A stretch of DNA of 64,000 nt, from assembly GCF_014274685.1 (NCBI RefSeq), contig NZ_CP060393.1, positions 744,001-808,000 on the forward strand, given 5' to 3'. This stretch comes from Edaphobacter sp. 4G125 (lineage in GTDB: Bacteria > Acidobacteriota > Terriglobia > Terriglobales > Acidobacteriaceae). Below the pieces are notes generated by a model. The model saw only the letters and a program-made list of their open reading frames with translations. It made no database searches and was not told where the DNA came from. The translations under genes and the position numbers were made by a program. The number at the start of each line of letters is the position of its first letter. The stretch's first letter is position 1. Shown piece by piece: positions 43,635 to 53,500 of the stretch.

Positions 43635-46136
43635 ATGAAGCGTAGGACATTTCTGCAGGGGACGGCGGCTTCTGTCGCCCTCTCTTGCGTAAGTCGCAGC
43701 AGCATGTTGCATGCACTTGATGCCAGCCTTACTGACCTCAATCACTGTACCGTTATCATTCCTTCCTCGCCTTCAAAGCGAGAGGTCGTCGCAGCCGAGA
43801 TGGTCACCGACGAAATCATGAAACGCTGCGGTATCTCGTGGACGCAGGGAAACCGTGCAGGAGCTGTCAGAATCTATCTTGGTACACGCAGCAACTGGCG
43901 TGATCTGGGTTCTGCTGTTTCCAGCGTAGCTGCAAAAGCAGCAAAACTTCCTGCCGAATCTTATGCCATCGCTTCGGGTGGCGAAGGAAACAGTGCGTGG
44001 ATCGCCGTTTGCGGAAGCGATGAGCGTGGTCTGATCTTCGGCGCCGGCCGAATGCTGCGAATGTTGCGTCTCACCCGTCGCTCGGTCAGCGGTGACCTCA
44101 AAGCGATGAATCTCACCAGTTCACCGCACTATGCGACCCGCGGACATCAGCTTGGTTATCGCCCGAAGACGAATGCCTACGACGCTCTGACCGTCGAGAT
44201 GTGGGATCAGTACATTCGTGAACTCGCTATCTTTGGCACAAACACTGTTGAGCTGCTGCCACCTATCTCTGACGACCTTTCCGATAGCCCGCACTTCCCG
44301 ATCCCGCCGCAGCAGATGATGATCGAAATGTCACGCATCTGTGACAAATACGATCTTGATGTCTCGGTCTGGTATCCAGCCATGGCTAAGGACTACGGCG
44401 ATCCCAAGACCGTTGAAGAAGAGATCCGCGACTGGGCTGCTGTGTTGCACGATCTTCCCCGTGTTGACATTGTTTTTGTTCCTGGCGGTGACCCTGGGCA
44501 TACTGATCCAAAAAACATGTTGCCCTTGCTCGAAAAACAGAAGGCCAGCCTGCGCAAAACTCATCCGAAGTTACAGATGTGGATGTCCCCACAGTCCTTC
44601 AATGCCGAATGGACCACGGAATTTCTCAAGATGGCCGCAGAGCCGCACACACAGTCATGGCTTGATGGCATCGTTTTTGGTCCTCAAAACCGTCTCTCGA
44701 TTGGAGAGCTGCGCAAAGCCCTGCCTGCCAAATATCCCATACGCTTCTACCCGGATATCACGCACAGCATTCAGTCTCAGTACTCCGTCAATAACTGGGA
44801 CCTTGCCTATGCTCTCACCGAAGGCCGCGAAATTATCAATCCACGCCCCGAAACTGAGGCAGCCATTCTACGTTCGGAGTTGAAAGACACTATAGGCTTT
44901 GTCAGCTATTCTGAAGGTGTCAACGACGATGTCAACAAGTTTGTCTGGAGCATGATCTCCTGGGATCCCCAGATGTCTGTTCCCGTTGCTCTGCGTGATT
45001 TCGGAAACTATATTGTTGGTGCACATGATGGCTCCGCCTATGCACAGGGTCTCCTCGATCTCGAGCACAATTGGGAAGGATCACTTGCAGCCAATGAGCT
45101 TGTCGATGTTACGCTCGCAAAATTCCTTGCTATAGAAAGAAATGCATCACCCTTTGTCCTGGAAAACTGGCGTTGGCAACAGGCTATGTTCCGTGCCTGT
45201 TGTGATGCTTATGTACGCCAGCGTCTGCTCTTTGAGTCTGGAGAGCTTGCTCGGGCACGGAGCGTTCTGGGTCGTATTGAAGACTTCGGTTTTGCCTCCG
45301 TGCCTTGGGGCATTGGGGACAAACCTGCACAGGAACCAGCCAACGGCATCGATCCGCAGAATTTGATCGATGAAGCTATCGAAATCTTGCGTAAGTCCTC
45401 CACCACGCAAATTGCACCTGCCCTCCGTACACGCATCAGCGAGCTTGGCTATGCTCTGCTACAAAGCATTCATCAGCAGCTCGCCGTCGAACGTTTTCAA
45501 GGCGAAGCCGTTGATCGTGGAGCGCCATTGGATACGATCGATCATCCTGTCACCGACGGTCCCTATTACCTGAAGCAGCTACGCAAGATGAGCTCTATCG
45601 AAGATCAGGAAAAGAAGATTGACGCTATCCACGAACTGCTCAATCGCACCAATCCTGGTCCGGGTGGCTTCTACGACGAACTCGGTAACATCAATAACCG
45701 TCCTCATCTCGTTATCGATAATGCAGCGAACGACTTTGACTTTCGGCATTCAACGCATGTCGGTACCAGTTATCCCGATCATCTCGGCGCCAATGCTCCA
45801 ATGGCGTGGAAGCACTGGGCCGAGGGTCTTTATGAGGCTCCGCTAAAGATGCACTACACCGGCCTCGATCCGAATGTGGACTATAGTCTTCAAGTGGTCA
45901 TCTCTGGTGATTCGCGCCGTGTCAAAACCAAGCTCGTCGCAAATGACTCGATTGAGGTTCACCCGTTGCAGTTGCGCCCATGGCCTCCTGCGCCGCAGAC
46001 TTTCACACTACCAAGGGCAGCCACATCATCCGGAGAGCTCCGCCTCACCTGGACACGCGAGGCAGGTCTCGGCGGGAATGGTCGTGGATGCCAGGTTGCT
46101 GAAGTGATGCTTAAACCTATCCATAAGGAGTCGTAA
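43635..46136 (+). CDS. Exported uncharacterised glycoside-hydrolase-like protein
   Basis: The 833-residue product starts at an ATG after TAGGAGAAAAGAG and has an RRTFLQG leader. Residues about 37-160 form a GH20/GH67/GH84-type N-terminal domain (VVAAEMVTDEIMKRCGI, VRIYLGTRSN, DERGLIFGAGRMLRML). The next 300 residues look like a TIM barrel (HYATRGHQLGYRPKTNAYDAL, ELAIFGTNTVELLPPISDD, DIVFVPGGDPGHTDP, LQMWMSPQSFN, IRFYPDITHS), followed by a helical region and a C-terminal beta domain. Acidic residues are plentiful in the barrel, but I cannot name a catalytic pair or a CAZy family. Alpha-glucuronidase-like activity is one option. The next gene's ribosome-binding site overlaps its end. Confidence 0.6.
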   Translation: MKRRTFLQGTAASVALSCVSRSSMLHALDASLTDLNHCTVIIPSSPSKREVVAAEMVTDEIMKRCGISWTQGNRAGAVRIYLGTRSNWRDLGSAVSSVAAKAAKLPAESYAIASGGEGNSAWIAVCGSDERGLIFGAGRMLRMLRLTRRSVSGDLKAMNLTSSPHYATRGHQLGYRPKTNAYDALTVEMWDQYIRELAIFGTNTVELLPPISDDLSDSPHFPIPPQQMMIEMSRICDKYDLDVSVWYPAMAKDYGDPKTVEEEIRDWAAVLHDLPRVDIVFVPGGDPGHTDPKNMLPLLEKQKASLRKTHPKLQMWMSPQSFNAEWTTEFLKMAAEPHTQSWLDGIVFGPQNRLSIGELRKALPAKYPIRFYPDITHSIQSQYSVNNWDLAYALTEGREIINPRPETEAAILRSELKDTIGFVSYSEGVNDDVNKFVWSMISWDPQMSVPVALRDFGNYIVGAHDGSAYAQGLLDLEHNWEGSLAANELVDVTLAKFLAIERNASPFVLENWRWQQAMFRACCDAYVRQRLLFESGELARARSVLGRIEDFGFASVPWGIGDKPAQEPANGIDPQNLIDEAIEILRKSSTTQIAPALRTRISELGYALLQSIHQQLAVERFQGEAVDRGAPLDTIDHPVTDGPYYLKQLRKMSSIEDQEKKIDAIHELLNRTNPGPGGFYDELGNINNRPHLVIDNAANDFDFRHSTHVGTSYPDHLGANAPMAWKHWAEGLYEAPLKMHYTGLDPNVDYSLQVVISGDSRRVKTKLVANDSIEVHPLQLRPWPPAPQTFTLPRAATSSGELRLTWTREAGLGGNGRGCQVAEVMLKPIHKES

Positions 46137-46140
46137 CACG

Positions 46141-46974
46141 ATGCCGGAAGAGTACATTGCCGATCGTCATCCCTCCTCGCCTGACACATGGAATGTTGTC
46201 CGTGAGCGTCTTAAGGCAGGAGACTACGTCATCGGCATGACCGTAATCTCGAACAATATCGAGACCGGTGCATATGCTGCAACGCTAGGGTTCCACTTTC
46301 TTTGGAGCGAGATGGAGCACTCCTCTCTCTCGCTCGAATCCTTGCGCAGCCTGGTACTCGCTACTCGCGGACTACCGGTTCCTGTCTTTGCACGTGTCCC
46401 GTGGGCTGAGCTTTGGCTGGCCAAACGGGTGCTCGATCAAGGTGTGCAAGGCGTCATCTTTCCCTTCGTCTCGAGCGTCGAGCGGGCCCGCATTGCCGCA
46501 CAGGGATGTCACTATCCTCCTTTTGGTCGACGCGGCTCGGGAGCGGGACTTGCCGTTACCACCTGGCCTGTTCCAGGAAACTACTACGATTCTGCCGATG
46601 CCAATGTTCTTGTCGTTTGTGTCATCGAAGAAGCATCTGGTGTGGAGCAGATCGAAGAGATCGCGGCAACTCCCGGGATCGACGTTCTTTTTATCGGCGT
46701 CAGCGATCTATCCTTCTCGATGGGATTGCGTGGTCGACAAGAAGATCCCATGCTTGAAGAGGCTATTGCGAAGATCGTCGATGCCGCAAAACGGCATGGA
46801 AAATGGCTTGGTCGACCTGCAGGGAGTGCCGAGGAAGTTCTACGCTTTCACGCGCAAGGCTTTCAATTCTTTCAATCTGTTACAGAACTCGGCCTCATGC
46901 AACTTGGTACAAAGTCGTTGCTCGAGCCGCTGGGTATCAAAGAGAAGCCGCGCGAACAAAGCACCTTCTACTAA
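46141..46974 (+). CDS. HpcH/HpaI-type aldolase
   Basis: The 277-residue cytosolic product matches the class II pyruvate aldolase family: GMTVISNNIETGAYAATLGFHFLWSEMEHSSLSLESLR, VFARVPWAELWLAKRVLDQGVQGVIFPFVSS, VVCVIEEASGVEQIEEIAATPGIDVLFIGVSDLSFSMG. The metal ligands (Glu in IEEASG, Asp in VSDLS) and the base-type residues in EMEHSS are present. Members split 2-keto-3-deoxy acids into pyruvate and an aldehyde, as for 2-keto-3-deoxyglucarate. It starts 4 bp after the upstream gene and is followed by a D-2-hydroxyacid dehydrogenase, which could reduce the aldehyde-acid product. Confidence 0.87.
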   Translation: MPEEYIADRHPSSPDTWNVVRERLKAGDYVIGMTVISNNIETGAYAATLGFHFLWSEMEHSSLSLESLRSLVLATRGLPVPVFARVPWAELWLAKRVLDQGVQGVIFPFVSSVERARIAAQGCHYPPFGRRGSGAGLAVTTWPVPGNYYDSADANVLVVCVIEEASGVEQIEEIAATPGIDVLFIGVSDLSFSMGLRGRQEDPMLEEAIAKIVDAAKRHGKWLGRPAGSAEEVLRFHAQGFQFFQSVTELGLMQLGTKSLLEPLGIKEKPREQSTFY

Positions 46975-47039
46975 AATCCAGAAGATAGCAATGGCGTCTT
47001 CCATCCATAATTTTAGTAGAAAAACACATCAGGATACCT

Positions 47040-47987
47040 ATGACAATCGTTGTGCTCGACGGATACCCCCTCAATCCGGGCGATAATCCCTGGACGCCTC
47101 TAGAAGAATTAGGCGAAGTGCACGTTTACGATCGTTCCACTCCTGCTGAAGCGCACGAGCGAGTTGCAAAAGCCGACATTATTCTCACCAATAAGACTCC
47201 TCTATCCCGGGACATCATTCAGAATGCTCAGCATTTGAAATTCATCTCGGTACTCGCCACTGGTTACAACATCGTCGATATCGATGCAGCGAAGCAACAA
47301 GGCATCGTCGTTTCGAACGTTCCAGACTATGGCACGAACACCGTGGCCCAATTTGTTATGGGCCTTTTGCTTGAACTCTGCCATCGCATTGGCGATCACT
47401 CGAATGCCGTCCACTCTGGAGCTTGGACAACTTCGAAGGATTGGACCTTCTGGAATTCCCCACAGGTCGAGCTCTATGGCAAAACCATGGGTATTGTTGG
47501 CTTCGGGCGTATTGGTCGTCGAGTCGCCGCATTAGCAGAATGCTTCGGTATGCGAGTCATCTATAACGCCCGCACCCCACGCCCCGATTCACTTCAGCAG
47601 TACCGTACACTTCAACAACTCTTCGTTGAATCCGATGTTGTGTCGCTCCATTGTGCTCTTACCCCAGAGAACATCGGAATAATCAATTGCGCTCTTCTTG
47701 AGAAGATGAAGCCCTCAGCATTCCTGATCAACACAGCTCGGGGAGCGCTTATCAACGAAAGTGATCTCTCTGCTGCTCTCAACAGTGGCAAGATTGCCGG
47801 AGCTGCGCTCGATGTTCTTTCCAGCGAGCCACCTTCCAACGACAATCCTCTACTTGCCGCGCGTAACTGTATCATTACACCGCATATGGCATGGGCTGCG
47901 CTCGAAGCTCGAAAGCGCATTATGGAGGCCACAGTCCACAATGTGAGGTCTTTCCTTGGTGGAACTCCCGTCAATATTGTGTCCTAA
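47040..47987 (+). CDS. D-2-hydroxyacid dehydrogenase (glycerate/hydroxypyruvate type)
   Basis: The 315-residue product has VLATGYNIVDIDAAKQQGIVVSNVPDYGTNTVAQFVMGLLLEL, the NAD-binding GKTMGIVGFGRIGRRVAALAECFGMRVI, SALTPEN-like CALTPENIGIINCALLEKMKPSAFLINTARGALINESDL with the catalytic Arg, the later Glu, and the catalytic His in CIITPHMAWAALEAR. It reduces 2-keto acids such as hydroxypyruvate or glyoxylate with NAD(P)H in the cytosol. It lies 65 bp after the aldolase gene on the same strand. Confidence 0.9.
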   Translation: MTIVVLDGYPLNPGDNPWTPLEELGEVHVYDRSTPAEAHERVAKADIILTNKTPLSRDIIQNAQHLKFISVLATGYNIVDIDAAKQQGIVVSNVPDYGTNTVAQFVMGLLLELCHRIGDHSNAVHSGAWTTSKDWTFWNSPQVELYGKTMGIVGFGRIGRRVAALAECFGMRVIYNARTPRPDSLQQYRTLQQLFVESDVVSLHCALTPENIGIINCALLEKMKPSAFLINTARGALINESDLSAALNSGKIAGAALDVLSSEPPSNDNPLLAARNCIITPHMAWAALEARKRIMEATVHNVRSFLGGTPVNIVS

Positions 47988-48589
47988 AGGGCACGTTCGA
48001 AGTCAGCTTATATACTGCGCCGATCAGTCTATTATCCTCAGTGGACCACAGCCGAAACAATCTGTTGGATAAATTTGGAAGGAGAAGACTCAAAGGCAGT
48101 AGGCGAGGAGCTCCCACTTCGCTAAATTATCCGTGTGCTAATTTGTAGCGATACAACGATGGAGAGACGTATCTAACCCGTATATCCTTTATGCGGATTG
48201 TTGTGAACTTATGACACGAAGAGCTCGGCTAGTTCTGCGCGCTACCGTGATTTGTTATATCTTCTGGTACGGTGATTCATTTGGCGCTCGGTAGCTTAAT
48301 CTCCAGGTGTGCCGTTTCCAATTGTTGATTCAAGCGATGCCGCAAGTTTAGACATGCTGCGGATGCAGATATTTTTGTAGGACGTAACCACAGCATCAAG
48401 CCGTGGTTTCTTAGAGAGCTGTGCGCTAGGAACCATAGCAATCCTTGACAATTTGGGATCAACGCGTGGGATTTGCGATGGCGGAATATCGTACCTTTCC
48501 CGCTATTTCTATAGGTCAAATGCCTTGTTCACTATTTCTGGTGGGCAGAATATTCTTGCTCATAAGATTGAGCTTGTAGGAGATTACCC
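47988..48589. other. 602-bp stretch without a supported gene
   Basis: Only short, low-quality frames occur here. The stretch contains a hairpin ACCACAG...CCGTGGT near 48388-48408 and, at the end, a TAGGAG ribosome-binding site for the dipeptidase gene. It separates the aldolase operon from the dipeptidase gene and may hold a promoter. Confidence 0.5.
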
Positions 48590-49816
48590 TTGCTGACCCG
48601 CCGCCAGTTCATTGGTTCCAGTATTGCTTCCCTTCACGGGGCGAGTACTTTTGCTCAAGAAAGTGCAGACCGGATTGTGCATCAGGTCTCTTCTCGCGCG
48701 TTGAAGATTCATCAGCATGCTTTTGTCTTCGATGCGCACGTGCATGCCCTCGATCGCGAATTCTACGACGGTGGAAGTATGGGCGACCGAAAATCGAACG
48801 GACAGTGGGACCTTCCCCGTGCTCGCGAAGGAGGGGAAGGCGCATTTTTCCTGTCTGTCTATGTTCCGGAAGAATATTATCCCAGCCGTTTTGAAACTCG
48901 CCAAACATTACGCCGGTTGGATCATGCGCTTCGACAGGTTCACGAGAACCAAAATCAGGTTGAGTTAGCATTGAATGGAGCCGATATTGACCGGATTCGC
49001 GCCAAAGGCAAGATAGCAGCTGTACTGGACATCGAAGGCAGCTACGATTTAGACGGCGACTTAGGCATTCTGCGCGATCTGCACGCTCTCGGTCTTCGCT
49101 CAGCGCAGCTCTCCGCGCATAATTGGAATCAGAATTATGCCGACTCCTGCTGCTCAGTGCCAAAGTCCAACGGGTTGACCGCGCATGGTCGCGAGTTGAT
49201 ACGCGAGATGAACCGTCTTGGTATGGTTATCAACATCTCACACTCTGGAGACGACACGATCTCTCAAGTGCTCGATATTAGTGAGCGCCCCGTTATAGCC
49301 ACTCACCATGGTCTACGCAATGTTAATGATATTCCTCGTAACATGCCCGACGGTCTTATGAAGAGGCTCGCAGATAAAGGCGGCGTTTTCTGTTTTCAGG
49401 CCGGCAGCGAGTTTAACTATCTGAAAGAGTACAAGTGGCTTACTGCTGAGCGTGGTAAAACCTTCTTTGATACCACCAGCATTCCGGAACGTGTCAAAGG
49501 CAAGAGCCTTTACGAGGTAGATGCGCTCGTGGCACCGTCATTCCCTATGAAGGGCGCTACGGTTCCTAATTCTGTAGCAATGACCGTTGATGACTGGGTT
49601 GCCGTCGTCGATCGTGCCATTAACCTCATCGGCGAGGATCATGTTGGGTTTGGAAGTGACTTTGACGGTGGTCCTACACTTGCAAGAGGAATGCGCGATG
49701 TGAGAGATCTCTCCATGATCACTGATGCGATGCTCCGTCGGGGATTTACGGAGGAACGCATCCGCAAGTTTTGGGGAGGAAATCTGCTGCGAGTTTTCCG
49801 ACAGATCACTCTCTAA
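48590..49816 (+). CDS. M19-like membrane dipeptidase with HxH metal motif
   Basis: The 408-residue product starts with TTG after TAGGAG, has an MLTRRQFIGSSIASLHG Tat-like leader, and the M19/amidohydrolase barrel: VFDAHVHALD, AAVLDIEGSYDLDGDLGILRDLHALGLRSAQLSAHNWNQ, GMVINISHSGDDT, PVIATHHGLRNVNDIPRNMPD, HVGFGSDFDGG. In classical M19 enzymes the first metal motif is HxD; here it is His50-Val-His52. The bridging Glu, later histidines and C-terminal Asp are in place. M19 enzymes cleave dipeptides, often with a D-residue, or beta-lactam-like substrates. Confidence 0.82.
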   Translation: MLTRRQFIGSSIASLHGASTFAQESADRIVHQVSSRALKIHQHAFVFDAHVHALDREFYDGGSMGDRKSNGQWDLPRAREGGEGAFFLSVYVPEEYYPSRFETRQTLRRLDHALRQVHENQNQVELALNGADIDRIRAKGKIAAVLDIEGSYDLDGDLGILRDLHALGLRSAQLSAHNWNQNYADSCCSVPKSNGLTAHGRELIREMNRLGMVINISHSGDDTISQVLDISERPVIATHHGLRNVNDIPRNMPDGLMKRLADKGGVFCFQAGSEFNYLKEYKWLTAERGKTFFDTTSIPERVKGKSLYEVDALVAPSFPMKGATVPNSVAMTVDDWVAVVDRAINLIGEDHVGFGSDFDGGPTLARGMRDVRDLSMITDAMLRRGFTEERIRKFWGGNLLRVFRQITL

Positions 49817-50526
49817 TCTGAGGGATGTTTTTTGTGAGCTGTCCATTTTCTTCTCGGCTCAAGTCAATTGAACAGTCAACTCTGCCTCAATAGTATTTGG
49901 AGTCAAGAGCATTCCTGCTCTGGTTTAGACAGAACCACTAAGTGGAGTCAATTGCGAAATGAACCAGAGACGGCAACCTTTATGATTTCATCGCTTTTGG
50001 AGATCCATATCTTACCGAACAATTGCGATCGAATTCGCGCTCTGCCGGAGAGATCAGCCCCGACACCTGCGAGAGCAATGTGACTCAACTTACGCAGTAT
50101 GGATTCGTACTGAAGCCAACGGCTCAGGAGCTATCTTCCTTCAGGTGAATACGAGGAACGAACCACCGTGCTGAAATAAATTGCATACAACTTTAGTGGA
50201 TTGCTAGCCATAAACTCCAGCTGTATTTATAGAGCCAGCGCGGATATATGCGCGTTGCACGCTTAGGAAGGATCGTCAGTATTCAATATGACGGGAGCGG
50301 ACGTACTACGCTCGACACGCGATCATTATCTCCGAGGTCCTGTTTTGCCTGGGGCCATATCCTCCAGCGCGATGCAGATAACGATCCATGCTTGGTCGAA
50401 TAGATCTTTGACTCTCTACGAAACAGGCCGACCGTCCATAGGTACCTATCGCTTATCTTCGGTGGGTCCAGAGAATCTACCTTTCGTTTTGTTTATGTCA
50501 TTTAAGTGCTAGATCAGGAGAGAACG
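49817..50526. other. 710-bp AT-richer stretch, possible coding remnants only
   Basis: No complete gene can be supported. One frame around 50088-50175 reads like protein (TYAVWIRTEANGSGAIFLQV) but is closed by stops on both sides, so it may be the relic of a larger exported protein. ORFs at 49868-50083 and 50288-50512 have no recognisable content. The stretch ends with a CAGGAGAG ribosome-binding site for the 50527 gene. Confidence 0.4.
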
Positions 50527-53500
50527 ATGAAATATTCACTTCTTTTCCTGTTATGTCTAAATGCGTTATTCTGCCGCGGCCAAACTGTCGTGGTTCAAAC
50601 TCAGAATGGAACGGCAAACGTTAACAATTCTGGTTACAGTGCTTACGGCTATCCATGGTCCGCCTTGGCGGGTTCAGATCGTGAACAATATGTTTCGGTT
50701 TTCGCTGAGGTGGATAACATCACCGCATGGTCTGGAGATGGATCGAGTGTTACGTTTACCACCAATAACCATTTGTCCGCGAACGATGTCGTCTCTATAA
50801 ACTATGGAACTTCGCCTGGATGGCCATTTAATTGGAAGATTTATCAGGTTGTGTCCGCGACGCCAACGAGCTTTACGATTAGTGACGGAACTGTTGGTAG
50901 CGGTAGTGAATCAACTGCTACTGTGTCCAAACGCAGTGGCGCAGGATTCAGCTCGCTTGGTACCTGGGAGATTATAAATACTATCGGATCAAGCGAGACA
51001 TATAAGCTTTATACCCAAGACGGAACGCAAGCTACTGGCTTTTCTCCTCATCCAATAATTAGTGGAGCACCACAGTTTATCAATTTCGTGGTTGGGTCAA
51101 TTCCTGGATCGTGTTTCACAACTGGTTCGATCGCTACAGGCGATTTCGCCATACACTCCACGATCGAATTCGACATCAAATTCACATCTGCAGATGATTC
51201 CACGAAGACCGGAAGCTACCACTATGTGGTATGCGCCAATGGAGGAGGCACGGGGTATTCAGGAGTGGCCCATGTAAGCCCTGGATATAGACAGGTTTTC
51301 AAAAATCGATACATCCCTCTTGCCGGCCAGGTGTTCGGAAATACTAACCAGATGATTGATTGGACGATTGTCTCAGCGCCTGCGGGCGGGGATGCACAGC
51401 TTCTGTACTCAAACTTTCCTCAACCGGTCTTTTATTCGGGCACCATTGCGGGACAGTACGCCATCCGCGGCTGTCCGCATGTCGATCATTCGCCTGGAGC
51501 CTGCGATGAGCTTGCAGTCTGGGTATCCCCCAATAACTCTCCGAGCGGAAACGTGGACAGAGTAGAACAGGTGCCTTGTGACGTTGATACGACGATGCAG
51601 CCGGCTACCATCATCGATATTGGTCCCTCGCAGACCTTTCCAGACCTGTTGGCGGTTCCTCAAAACTATGCTGCGCCACTTCTCGTTCGTGTACACAATG
51701 AGGGGGGAGATGGCAATCCGACCGTATATCACAATCAACTCCAGGTAAACATACCCAGTTCCGGAAGCTGGGACGATCGCCATCCTGCAGTGTTGCTCTG
51801 CGGTGTTCCTAACCCTCGCACTGGAGAACTCCCGATCATTGACGGAGAAAATGCAACAACCAACTCGTGGACAAGCCCATGGGTCGTTGCTCCATATGGA
51901 TTGATTTCTTTTGTCGGAGTGAATGCAGGGCCGCAGGTAAACGATGGCCGGGTCAAACCGTTTCATCACGTGACGGTTTCTGGACTCCACATTCGGAATG
52001 TAACGAGCGGATTTTCATACTTCGACCAAAGTGGTGCTTCCGGAACCTGGGGAGGTTCCATGGGATTTCGACCTTTTGGAGTTCAATATTGGTCTGTAAT
52101 CGGAACCCATGCCGAGAATGTTGCTACCCCATATTTCGACGACTGCAATACTCAGGTCAGCGGGTGGTCAGCCTGTACGCTAGACACCTTCTACGAAGGT
52201 AATCATGGTGAAGGGTACGGAAGGAGCGGAAGTTATACCGAACATATGTTTTATCTTCAGGCTTTCCGGGATACATCCATGCTGAATCTTCAAGATGGAG
52301 GTGTACAAGGGGACCAGGGGACTACATGCTTCTCGGATAGGGGTACACGCAGCTTTCACATGTATAGCCGTTGTGTTCCCACCGGGAACTACAGCACAGC
52401 ATCAGTGATGGGCGGTCACTCTGAGATTCAGGATGCCTACAATTACGTTTTACCAGATGAATTCTGGGGATATCAAGGTTCATCCAGTTGCGCAACTACC
52501 TATTCCATAGCTCCAGGATGTGCTGGTGCATTTGGAGGAGAAGACTGGTTTGCTGCCTTAACCGAAGAGCACAATAACTCTGATTTTGTTATAGGAAACT
52601 ATTACGTCAATGCGAGTGGGGGAACGAAATATCTAGGCATTGCGACTACGCATAATACCACTGGCATAGATAATTCTTCTCAAGGGTTTTATGCATATAA
52701 CACTCTCCTTTATTCTCCGTTGGCGCTTCAAAATGACGGAGGCTTCTTATGGGAGGATACTCGACTAGGTCCGGCCGATAGGTTCACCGATGCCTATCTT
52801 CCAGCAACCTGGCCAAGAGCGCAAATCCAGAACAATATTATCCCGTGGAAAGACAATACGAACTGCGCTTACCGATGCTCGGTTCTGAGCACATCCGGCC
52901 ATTCGCAATTGACATTTCAGACCAATTTAATCGCACCAGGGCAAATAACAGTTGCTCCCAATATTCAGCCAACCGGTTGGCTTGCGGGCGGAATCTTTCA
53001 TAACGGAGTTAATACATCCTGGAGTTATTTTGATCCGGGCAATATCGTACCGATTAATCACTTCCTCGCCGGGTTTACGAGTAGCAATTTCATTCCTTAC
53101 AATTTTTTTCCGGTAGATACGAATACAGGAAGAACAGTTTCTGGGTCGAATGCCATCGGAGCAGCACTTCCTTTGTCGGGACAGCTTTCGTATTACCCGC
53201 CCCGGTTCAATCCTGTTACTTCAAATTTGGACCCATTTGTACTGCGCACCGACCTAACGACAATTGGCGCCACCGATCCAGGCAACGTACCTGCTTTGAC
53301 ATCAATCGCAGTAACTCCAAATCCGGCATCGATCACTCGATCGGGGACGATTCAGCTTACTGCTACTTGCAAATTTGCGGACTCATCTATATCCGATTGC
53401 ACTCATTCGGCATCTTGGTCCACAGCATCGTCAGCTTTCCATCTGGATGCAACGAGTCCAGGATTGGTTTATGGAGACAATGTTGGAAGTGGGGCCATCA

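Noticed and set aside
48277-48519. 80-residue minus-strand ORF in the gap before the dipeptidase
   Set aside because: No ribosome-binding site, no recognisable domain and no hydrophobic or repeat pattern supporting a real protein.
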